NCBI GenBank assembly: GCA_947446155.1
Contig: CANFFZ010000084.1
Location: forward strand, 1-8,842
DNA length: 8,842 nucleotides
Origin: Chloroflexota bacterium
GTDB taxonomy: Bacteria; Chloroflexota; Dehalococcoidia; UBA2979
Direction: 5' to 3'
Positions 1 to 5,420 of the stretch are shown piece after piece. Under the pieces are notes generated by a model, which saw nothing but the letters and a program-made list of their open reading frames with translations, ran no database searches and was not told the DNA's origin. Made by a program: the position numbers and the translations under genes. Numbering within the stretch: position 1 is the stretch's first letter; each line of letters begins with the position of its first letter.

Positions 1-772
1 GAGTGTCGAAGGAGGACACCTTCTGCAGCGAGGCGCGGAAGTCGGAGAGCGGGCTGCTCCCCTCCTGGTCGGCGTGCAGCGAGACGTTCGGGGTGATGTA
101 CGGCAAGACGTGGTCGCCCGTGAACATCAGCCGGTGGTTGGGCTCGTACATGCACATGTGGCCAGGCGTGTGGCCGGGTGTCCAGACGGCGCGCAGTTTC
201 CAGCCGTCGAACTCCACTACCTCGCCGTCCTGCAACTTCACGTCGGGCTCGATCCAGCGCATCCCGCCGCCAGGCCCGCCCGGGCCGCCAGCGCGAGGAC
301 CACCAGCCGGCTTCTCCAGCGCTGCCTGACCCGGCTTCACCGCGGGCGCGGTCGGAGACAGGGCGCCTGCCTCGTGCGCCGCGTCGATGTCCGCCTGCGG
401 GATGCCGTGCTTCACGAGCCAGCCGTCGGACAGCCGTGTCCACGAGTCACCATCGAGCCAGCGCGACTGGATCCACTGCCACTCGCGCTCGAGCATGATC
501 ACCTGGCAGTCAGGCGCCTGGTCCTTGATCCACCCCGCCATGCCGATGTGGTCCGGGTGCGCGTGCGAGATGAACAACCGCCGGATGTCCTTCGGCGCAT
601 AGCCGAGGATGGCGAGTTCTTTCGTCATCGCCGCGATCGCCTCGGGCGTCCCGAAGCCAGCGTCGAACAGGGAGACGCCGTCCCCGCCGGTGAAGGCGTA
701 CGGCATCATGTACGGCAGCGCGGGGCCTGCCATGGGCGTCTTCAACTGGTGCAGACCGGGCACGATCTCCAT
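1..772 (-). CDS. MBL-fold metallo-hydrolase, C-terminus cut by window edge
   Basis: The minus-strand frame is open from ATG at 772 to the left edge, giving 257 residues without a stop. It carries the metallo-beta-lactamase metal motif H70-x-H72-x-D74-H75 (SHAHPDHIGM), the third metal His in TPGHTPGH (H201), and the bridging Asp in FTGDH (D220). These are the hallmarks of a binuclear zinc hydrolase. Substrates in this superfamily range from thioesters to lactones and phosphodiesters, and nothing here fixes which. Residues about 140-170 form a Pro/Gly/Ala-rich insert between the two metal half-sites. ATG 772 was chosen because MEIVPGLHQL is a typical MBL start and a GAGAGG ribosome-binding site lies just upstream. 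It sits 131 bases downstream of the HAD gene on the same strand. The fold is secure; the function is unknown. Confidence 0.85.
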   Translation of the reverse strand, partial: MEIVPGLHQLKTPMAGPALPYMMPYAFTGGDGVSLFDAGFGTPEAIAAMTKELAILGYAPKDIRRLFISHAHPDHIGMAGWIKDQAPDCQVIMLEREWQWIQSRWLDGDSWTRLSDGWLVKHGIPQADIDAAHEAGALSPTAPAVKPGQAALEKPAGGPRAGGPGGPGGGMRWIEPDVKLQDGEVVEFDGWKLRAVWTPGHTPGHMCMYEPNHRLMFTGDHVLPYITPNVSLHADQEGSSPLSDFRASLQKVSSFDT

Positions 773-858
773 CGGGGGCGCGTCCTCTCGCTCCGGGTGC
801 ACAGAGGCTTCCGGGCGCTGGGTTCCGTGCGTATGAGGCTGTCGCAACGGGCGGCGCG

Positions 859-864
859 AGCATA
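859..864 (-). promoter_or_regulatory. Possible -10 box for the MBL-fold gene
   Basis: On the minus strand TATGCT lies in the 131-base gap between the HAD stop and the MBL start, and would give a leader of about 80 bases. No clear -35 box is visible at the right spacing. The gap suggests the MBL gene may have its own promoter, but this assignment is weak. Confidence 0.2.
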
Positions 865-903
865 GCAAGTCCGCCCGTGCGCTCTACCCCGCTTGCGACG
901 AGG

Positions 904-1674
904 TCACGAAGCGGTCACGAGCGCGAGCGTTTCGAGGCCCACGAACAACTCACCGACGTTTGCCACACGGACGTGCGCGGGTGGGTCGCCATCGGCGCGC
1001 TCACCGACCTGGACCACCCACCAGCCGTAGCGGCGAGGCGGCCCCACGTCGTACCTCGGCGTGTCGCCCACAAACACCGTTTCCGCCGCCGTTGCTCCCA
1101 GATGGTCGAGGGTGGCCTGGAACAGCTCCGGATGTGGCTTCGCGCGGCGCTGCTCGTCGCTGAACATCAGCGCGTCGAAGTGGTCGATGATCCCTGTCGC
1201 CTCGAAGACCCGGCGGAGATGGCGTCCGCCTGCCACCCCGGTGTTGGAGATCAGGCCGACGCGCAGCCCTCGCGCACGGCACTCCTCGATCGCCTCGCGC
1301 GCGCCGGGGAGCAGATCGGGGGGCGTGTGCTCGATCACCCCGCCGTATGCCTCCGCGAACGCCGTCGCGTCCGCCTCGTCGATGTGGTCCGCAATGCCGG
1401 GGTGGTACTGGTAGAAGACGTGCCGCGCGCGGTCCTCGCTGCTGACGTCGCGCCCGTACTCCTGCAGCCGCGCGAGCGTGCTGTTGGAGCGCTGGTGGTG
1501 CTTCGTGAACTCGTCCTGCGTCGTCTCGATCCCGTACTTTGCGAGGATCGGCGCGCATCGCTCGAACCGCAGCCGCGCGCGCACCGGGAACGTGTCCCGC
1601 CGCTCCGACATCAGCGTCCCCCACAGGTCGAAGACGACCGCGCGGATCCGAGGTGGGGGCGGCGTCTCTGCCAT
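904..1674 (-). CDS. HAD-superfamily hydrolase (HAD-IA-like)
   Basis: A 256-residue soluble protein with the four HAD motifs in order: motif I VFDLWGTL with nucleophile Asp16; motif II SNTG (Ser143); motif III Lys179 in AKPHPE; motif IV VGDTPRYD (Asp204, Asp209). Between motifs I and II lies a helical cap typical of subfamily IA. The residue two after the nucleophile is Trp18, not the Asp that usually acts as general acid in HAD phosphatases. Motif IV lacks the SSNxxD form of haloacid dehalogenases. I therefore call it a hydrolase of unknown substrate. The frame is open upstream to 1755, but that extension would run through the tatA terminator hairpin, and its residues are Arg-rich and unlike HAD N-termini. 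ATG 1674 is therefore preferred. It follows tatA on the same strand. Confidence 0.85.
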   Translation of the reverse strand: MAETPPPPRIRAVVFDLWGTLMSERRDTFPVRARLRFERCAPILAKYGIETTQDEFTKHHQRSNSTLARLQEYGRDVSSEDRARHVFYQYHPGIADHIDEADATAFAEAYGGVIEHTPPDLLPGAREAIEECRARGLRVGLISNTGVAGGRHLRRVFEATGIIDHFDALMFSDEQRRAKPHPELFQATLDHLGATAAETVFVGDTPRYDVGPPRRYGWWVVQVGERADGDPPAHVRVANVGELFVGLETLALVTAS

Positions 1675-1719
1675 GCCGCCATCATCGCATCGCCCCGCGC
1701 GCGCATCGAGGGCCACGCA

Positions 1720-1745
1720 GAAGGGGCGCCTCGCGGCGCCCCTTC
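1720..1745 (-). terminator. Perfect hairpin downstream of tatA
   Basis: An 11-bp perfect inverted repeat (arms GAAGGGGCGCC and GGCGCCCCTTC) encloses a 4-base loop, and lies 22 bases beyond the tatA stop codon. The stem is very GC-rich. Only two T's end the 3' arm on the minus strand and no long T-run follows, so it may act as a weak or Rho-assisted terminator, or as an mRNA 3'-end stabiliser. It separates tatA from the HAD gene. Confidence 0.6.
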
Positions 1746-1767
1746 GATCGTTCACTCAGGAAAGTGG

Positions 1768-2013
1768 CTAGGACTTGGCCTGCTGCTGCTTGAACTCTTG
1801 GTACTCGGCCCACTCCGCGTCGGACATCCCGGCGGGCCGCTCGAGGGCCGGCGCCTTGTCTTTGTCCTTGTCAGGCCCCTTGGCCTCCTCGCGGAAATCG
1901 CGGATGCCCTTGCCGAGCGCCCCACCGAGGCCCGACACGCGCTGTGCCCCGAAGAGCAGCGCGAGGATCACCACGATGATCAGCAGCTCCTGCCAGCCGA
2001 GGCTTCCCAGCAT
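1768..2013 (-). CDS. tatA: Twin-arginine translocase subunit TatA/TatE
   Basis: An 81-residue single-pass membrane protein that forms the pore-like component of the Tat pathway, which exports folded proteins bearing twin-arginine signals. The sequence shows the family layout: a short N-terminus, a transmembrane helix at residues about 7-22 (LGWQELLIIVVILALLFG), the conserved Phe-Gly hinge (F21-G22), an amphipathic helix at about 25-45 with LGKGIRDFREEAKG, and a charged, disordered Lys/Asp- and Gln-rich tail. A polar residue (Glu9) sits early in the helix, as in many TatA proteins. ATG 2013 has a good Shine-Dalgarno (GGAAAGG, 9 bases upstream). No tatB or tatC is in the window. A TatB identity is unlikely given the short length and the hinge pattern, but TatA and TatE cannot be separated here. 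Confidence 0.9.
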   Translation of the reverse strand: MLGSLGWQELLIIVVILALLFGAQRVSGLGGALGKGIRDFREEAKGPDKDKDKAPALERPAGMSDAEWAEYQEFKQQQAKS

Positions 2014-2049
2014 GGGTCAGTACCTTTCCGGTCCGCGCGCTCCGTCACG

Positions 2050-2106
2050 ACCCTCAGCGAATGTAACACCGAGGTTCCGCGTGCGCCCTCGGCACCGCCT
2101 GAGGGT
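2050..2106. repeat. 8-bp inverted repeat flanking the tatA promoter region
   Basis: ACCCTCAG (2050-2057) and CTGAGGGT (2099-2106) are exact inverted copies separated by 41 bases. A second inverted pair, CCGAGG (2069-2074) and CCTCGG (2087-2092), is nested inside. The arms bracket the candidate tatA -10 box. They could be a terminator or structure after the short xdhC gene, or operator half-sites for tatA. The sequence does not decide between these. Confidence 0.35.
2060..2068 (-). promoter_or_regulatory. Candidate extended -10 promoter of tatA
   Basis: On the minus strand the motif TGTTACATT reads as an extended -10 (TG, one base, then TACATT). It would start transcription near 2053, about 40 bases before the tatA ATG, leaving room for the Shine-Dalgarno. 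The -35 position is GC-rich and does not match consensus, as is common with extended -10 promoters. Confidence 0.35.
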
Positions 2107-2146
2107 GGGTGCTTGGATGATACGCGTGACCTCGTCCGAGGGATCG

Positions 2147-2458
2147 CTAGCCGATCCGCTCGACGAACACGCGCATCACGCCACCGCAAATCTTGTCGTC
2201 GCCGTCCACCGGCTCCGTGAGGTCCACCACGACCGTCCGAGGCTGTCCGTCCGCCATGGTTTCCATGGCTTCCTGCCAGACCTCGGCCTCACCGCAACCG
2301 CCGCCGATCGTCCCGGAGAACGACCCGTCCGGCCGCAGGAGCATCTGCGCCCCCGCCTTCCGGGGCGTGGAACCGCGGGTGTCCGCCACCGTCGCCAGGA
2401 CGCGCGGCTGCCCGGTCGCCAGAGACTCCCCGAGTTCGCGGTACAGGTCCAGGGACAT
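2147..2458 (-). CDS. Short XdhC/CoxI-family protein (N-terminal domain only)
   Basis: A 103-residue stand-alone XdhC/CoxI domain. Family signatures are complete: TRGSTPRKAGAQMLL (about 27-41), GTIGGGCGEAEV (49-60) and ICGGVMRVFVERI (90-102), the last with the conserved Cys91-Gly-Gly. XdhC proteins bind molybdenum cofactor and help deliver its sulfurated form to xanthine dehydrogenase and related hydroxylases such as CO dehydrogenase. The Rossmann domain usually fused at the C-terminus is absent. It is instead present in the neighbouring upstream gene, whose own N-terminal domain is degenerate, so the two may work as a pair. The ATG start has a GGGAG ribosome-binding site at good spacing. It is preceded by a 281-base gap and followed 133 bases later by tatA. 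Family assignment is secure; the exact client enzyme is unknown. Confidence 0.88.
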   Translation of the reverse strand: MSLDLYRELGESLATGQPRVLATVADTRGSTPRKAGAQMLLRPDGSFSGTIGGGCGEAEVWQEAMETMADGQPRTVVVDLTEPVDGDDKICGGVMRVFVERIG

Positions 2459-2739
2459 ACAGGTCTCCCGCTCGATTTGGGTTCGCCTCGATCATACGGC
2501 GAAGGGCGTGAGATCCGTCAGCCTCGGACAGACGTAATACGGGAGAGGCCGCACGCTCACCGGCGAGCGCCCCAAACGCGCCGGATCCGATGCCTTGGGC
2601 CCACCCGCAGGGGCCCACAAAGCATAAGAACCGATTGCTCGGCCCTGATGCCCCAGAGGGAACTGGCATTTAGGAGCGGCGGCCTCACCGAATCCGGTTT
2701 CAACCGACGGCACGTGGACGATAGCATACGCGCTGCGCG
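2459..2739 (-). other. 281-base intergenic region with several hairpins
   Basis: This gap between the long and short xdhC genes has no supported coding sequence or tRNA. It contains several short inverted repeats: ACGCG/CGCGT at 2728-2740, overlapping the stop of the long gene; CGGT/ACCG with a 4-base loop at 2695-2706; TGGGCCC/GGGCCCA with an 8-base loop at 2596-2617; and CGCTC/GAGCG with a 6-base loop at 2554-2569. It may combine a terminator for the upstream gene with a leader or regulatory RNA for the downstream one. No known riboswitch consensus was recognised by eye. Confidence 0.4.
2491..2496 (-). promoter_or_regulatory. -10-like box TATGAT before the short xdhC
   Basis: On the minus strand TATGAT lies 32 bases before the ATG of the short xdhC gene, inside the 10-base element CGTATGATCG that also precedes the long xdhC. 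It would give a leader of about 25 bases that includes the GGGAG ribosome-binding site. The best upstream -35-like match, CTGACG, is at a long spacing of 19 bases. Confidence 0.35.
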
Positions 2740-3591
2740 TTATGTAGGGCTGTCCGCTGACCGATTCTGACTCATTCGCGTGCCCGTGCCGCCGCGCCGC
2801 ACCATCGTCATCTCCGCCAGGATCGACACCGCGATCTCCTCCGGTGTCTCCGCCCCAATATCGAGGCCAACCGGCGTCGAGACCGCCTCCAGCGCCGCCG
2901 CTGGGTACCCCTCGGCCGCGAGGTGGTCGAGCACCGTCCGCGTCCGACGCCGGCTCCCGATCATCCCCACGTAGCCCGCACCCCGGCCCACGGCGTGTCG
3001 CAGCGCCTCTTCGTCCACCCGGTGCCCGCGCGACACCAGTACGACAGCCGTCGAGGTGTCGATGGCGAGCGAGTCGAGCGCTGAGCCGACCTCTTCGACG
3101 AGGATGCGATGCGCCATCGGGAACCGTTCGCGGTTCGCGAACTCGACGCGGTCGTCCAGCACCGTCGTCTCGTACCCCAGCAACTCTGCCATCGTCGCGA
3201 GCGCTAGCCCGACGTGCCCCGCGCCGACAATCACCAACCGCGCGGGCGCCTCGAACAGTTGGAGCATCACCTCGGCGGCGCCCTCGACGGCCTGCGACGG
3301 GCGGTCCGTGGCGGCGCCACCAGCGAGGTACCACGTGCCGGTCACGATCCGCGGCATCACCGTGAACGCCGCAATCGCGATCTCCCGCAGCGGCTCGTCT
3401 GCCTCGGGGCTTCCGAGCGAGCCGAGCGTCCGCCCGTCCGCGCGCACCAGCAGCTTGGCGCCAGCAGCGAGGCCCGCCGCGCCGCCCGTCACCACTGTCG
3501 CGACAGCGACCGGCGGCCCGCCCGCGAGGGCAGCCTCGATCGCGTCGACGAGAGCGACAGCGGTTGAGCCGGTGGGGGAAGCGTCTTGCAC
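2740..3591 (-). CDS. Long XdhC-family protein with C-terminal Rossmann domain
   Basis: A 283-residue protein of the XdhC/CoxI family, involved in maturation or insertion of the molybdenum cofactor. The C-terminal XdhC Rossmann domain is intact: VIVGAGHVGLALA (G123-x-G125-x-x-G128), LDDRVEFANRERFP, GYVGMIGSRRR and STPVGLDIGAETPEEIAVSI. The N-terminal domain is recognisable but degenerate. Where the family has GSTPR this protein has GGAAG, GTIGGG is replaced by GSLGSPEAD, and the Cys-Gly-Gly before the linker is replaced by Glu-Gly-Ala-Ala. It therefore probably lacks the cofactor-binding Cys of the family, which its short neighbour retains. The start is GTG at 3591, with no Shine-Dalgarno but a -10-like TATGAT ending six bases upstream, consistent with a leaderless message. 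The ykvA stop lies 28 bases upstream. Confidence 0.88.
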   Translation of the reverse strand: MQDASPTGSTAVALVDAIEAALAGGPPVAVATVVTGGAAGLAAGAKLLVRADGRTLGSLGSPEADEPLREIAIAAFTVMPRIVTGTWYLAGGAATDRPSQAVEGAAEVMLQLFEAPARLVIVGAGHVGLALATMAELLGYETTVLDDRVEFANRERFPMAHRILVEEVGSALDSLAIDTSTAVVLVSRGHRVDEEALRHAVGRGAGYVGMIGSRRRTRTVLDHLAAEGYPAAALEAVSTPVGLDIGAETPEEIAVSILAEMTMVRRGGTGTRMSQNRSADSPT

Positions 3592-3597
3592 GGCCCG

Positions 3598-3603
3598 ATC
3601 ATA
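3598..3603 (-). promoter_or_regulatory. -10-like box for a leaderless long xdhC
   Basis: On the minus strand TATGAT is followed by six bases and then the GTG start at 3591. A transcript initiating at normal distance would therefore begin at or next to the start codon. It sits in CGTATGATCG, identical to the element before the short xdhC. The -35 position is a poor match. Confidence 0.4.
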
Positions 3604-3619
3604 CGAGGCGTACGCGGGG

Positions 3620-4012
3620 CTACTCCAGCGACTGGAGGTCGACGCCCAGGTGTTCCCGCAGCACCTCGGGCGGCGTCAGGCGCAGCACAAGCCATGCGAC
3701 CGCCGCCACGATCAGCACATCGTCCAGCTGGCCGAGCACCGGGATGAAGTCAGGCACGAGGTCGAACGGCATCGCGAGGTAGAGGAACAACGGCACCGGC
3801 AGCAGGCGGACGGCCCACGGCGTCTGTGGATCGCGTGCGAGCCCCCAGCCACCTCGGAGGCCGCGCCGCCAGCCGAGGGCCTTCAGCGCGCGGACGACAC
3901 GGCGCAGCCGACGCGAACGCCACCAGACGAACGCACCCGCGCTGAGGAGGAGCACCGTCGACACGCCCATGACGAGGAGCGCCCACCACCAGAACGAGCC
4001 GGTGTCAGGCAT
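3620..4012 (-). CDS. YkvA family (DUF1232) membrane protein
   Basis: A 130-residue protein with an N-terminal transmembrane helix (about 8-31, rich in Trp, Val and Leu), a basic linker ([14 protein letters not shown]), and the DUF1232 core at about 61-115. The core includes [23 protein letters not shown] (82-98) and [10 protein letters not shown]. The core is hydrophobic and probably forms further membrane-embedded helices. The biochemical role of YkvA proteins is not established. The start ATG lies three bases after the TGA of the upstream YchF-like gene (TGATCGATG) and has no evident Shine-Dalgarno of its own, so translation is probably coupled to that gene. Family assignment is firm; function is unknown. 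Confidence 0.85.
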   Translation of the reverse strand: MPDTGSFWWWALLVMGVSTVLLLSAGAFVWWRSRRLRRVVRALKALGWRRGLRGGWGLARDPQTPWAVRLLPVPLFLYLAMPFDLVPDFIPVLGQLDDVLIVAAVAWLVLRLTPPEVLREHLGVDLQSLE

Positions 4013-4015
4013 CGA

Positions 4016-5113
4016 TCAGACGTTGAAGAGGATGTTCAGCACGTCGCCGTCCTGGACGATGTACTGCTTGCCCTCAGTGCGGAGCTTGCCGGCCTTCTTT
4101 AGTTCGGCGTTGGAACCCTTCGCGCTCACGTAGTCATCCCAGCCGGCCACCTCTGCGCGGATGAAGCCGCGTTCGAGGTCGGAGTGGATCTTGCCGGCCG
4201 CCTCCGGGGCGCTGGCGCCCTTGCGGACGGTCCACGCGCGCACCTCGTCCTCACCCGCGGTGAGGAACGACTGCAGGCCGAGCAGGCCGTACGCCGCCAC
4301 GATCGCGCGGTCGAGCGGCGACTCCGCCGGCAGGCCGAGGTCGGCGCGGAACACCACCGCCTCGTCCGGCTCCATCTGCGACAGTTCCGCCTCGATCTTC
4401 GCGCAGAGCGCGGCGACCGAAACGCTGCTGCCCGCGTAGCGCGCGGTGAACTCCGCCTCGATCTCCGCCGCCTTCGCGACATCGGCCTCGCCGATGTTCA
4501 CGATCAGCAGCACCGGCAGCCGCGTGACGAACTGATACGCCCGCAGTTCCTTGTCCTCGATCTCGTTGAAGGTCATCGACCGCAGCCCCGCGCCACCCTC
4601 GAGGTGCGCCTGCATCCGGCGCAACAACTCCTGATGCGTCTCCATCCCCGGACGGTCGGCCGGCTTCATCGCGCGCATCTCCACATCGATGCGATGGACG
4701 CGCCGCTCGATCAGCGCCAGGTCGGAGAACGCCAGCTCAAGGTCGAGCGCCTCGATGTCGCCGTGGGGATCGATCGCCCCGCCGTCCGGGTGCGGCACGG
4801 ACTCGTCCTCGAACGCGCGCACGACGTGGACGAGGGCGTCCGCCTTCGCGATCTGCGCGAGGAACTGCGCGCCGGGTGCGTCTTTGCCGAAGGAGCCAGC
4901 GGGGAAGTCCACCCAGCGGATCTCGGCGGGGGTGAGTTTCTTCGGCTTGAACACCTCGGCCAGTGCGTCCAGCCTCGGGTCTGGCACCTTCACGACGCCG
5001 ACGTTCGGCTCCGTGCCCGCCGAGTACGCCCCCACCTGCGCGGTCCCCCGCGTCACCGCGTTGAACAGCGAGGTCTTCCCACTGCGCGACTTGCCGATGA
5101 TGCCGAGTTCCAT
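4016..5113 (-). CDS. Divergent YchF/OLA1-type P-loop NTPase with TGS domain
   Basis: 365 residues, close to the usual YchF length. The C-terminal TGS/DUF933 part (about 281-365) is highly conserved: FLTAGEDEVRAWTVRKG, AAGKIHSDLERGFIRAEV, EGKQYIVQDGDVLNILFNV. The Walker A is G7KSRSGKT14, in place of the family's GLPNVGKST. TEPNVGVVKVPDPRLD (34-49) matches the family switch-I region. The G3 region reads VDFPAGSFGKDAPG, shorter and different from the canonical DIAGLVKGASKGEGLG. The base-recognition motif is NIGE (206-209), the NxxE type linked to ATP rather than GTP preference in YchF. Canonical YchF is a ribosome-associated, redox-regulated ATPase; this altered G domain suggests a paralogue, so I do not assign the gene name. 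ATG 5113 has a GAGGGG ribosome-binding site six bases upstream. It is followed directly by ykvA. Confidence 0.85.
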   Translation of the reverse strand: MELGIIGKSRSGKTSLFNAVTRGTAQVGAYSAGTEPNVGVVKVPDPRLDALAEVFKPKKLTPAEIRWVDFPAGSFGKDAPGAQFLAQIAKADALVHVVRAFEDESVPHPDGGAIDPHGDIEALDLELAFSDLALIERRVHRIDVEMRAMKPADRPGMETHQELLRRMQAHLEGGAGLRSMTFNEIEDKELRAYQFVTRLPVLLIVNIGEADVAKAAEIEAEFTARYAGSSVSVAALCAKIEAELSQMEPDEAVVFRADLGLPAESPLDRAIVAAYGLLGLQSFLTAGEDEVRAWTVRKGASAPEAAGKIHSDLERGFIRAEVAGWDDYVSAKGSNAELKKAGKLRTEGKQYIVQDGDVLNILFNV

Positions 5114-5186
5114 GCGTTACCCCTCGCCCGTCAGTCTGTCGCCCGTCCCCCGCCCGAGCAACCGAGGCAGGCGAAATGCCCTCGAC

Positions 5187-5420
5187 CTACCGATCGCGCG
5201 CCAGCCGCTCGTCCCGCTCCTCGTCCGCGCGGGCGGCCATCGCCTCGATGCGTGCCTCGCGACGTGCTTCGCGCCAGCGCAGTAGCCAGTCCGTGCCCAC
5301 CGCAGCGCCGACGCCCACGACCGCCTGCACGAGAACGGGCGCCACCTCGTTCACGAAACGCGCGGCCATCAGGCCTGCCAGCAGCGACCACGCCGCTGTG
5401 CGCATCGAGCGCTTGGCCAT
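5187..5420 (-). CDS. Small membrane-associated protein, unknown function
   Basis: A 77-residue protein starting at ATG 5420, whose A is shared with the TGA stop of the upstream glycosylase gene (TGATG). An AGGTGG ribosome-binding site sits upstream, so the two are probably translationally coupled. Residues about 8-45 are hydrophobic and small-residue rich (AAWSLLAGLMAARF, VLVQAVVGVGAAVGTDWLL), enough for one or two membrane helices. The rest (about 48-77) is a strongly charged Arg/Glu/Ala helix that could be amphipathic or coiled. I do not recognise the family. The same frame extends upstream to 5561, but that part overlaps the conserved iron-sulfur end of the glycosylase, so the short start is preferred. 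Confidence 0.65.
   Translation of the reverse strand: MAKRSMRTAAWSLLAGLMAARFVNEVAPVLVQAVVGVGAAVGTDWLLRWREARREARIEAMAARADEERDERLARDR

Noticed and set aside
74..865. A 263-codon open frame on the plus strand
   Set aside because: It is the codon-aligned complement of the MBL-fold gene, whose metal-binding motifs are read on the minus strand.
1675..1755. N-terminal extension of the HAD protein to 1755
   Set aside because: It would translate the tatA terminator hairpin and gives an Arg-rich stretch foreign to HAD N-termini.
877..2220. A 447-codon open frame on the plus strand
   Set aside because: It is antisense to the HAD and tatA genes and runs through the tatA terminator; the translation has no domain signature.
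2640..2720. A tRNA-like T-arm (GGTTTCAACC)
   Set aside because: No matching acceptor, D or anticodon arms could be found, and the T stem has a mismatch at a conserved pair.
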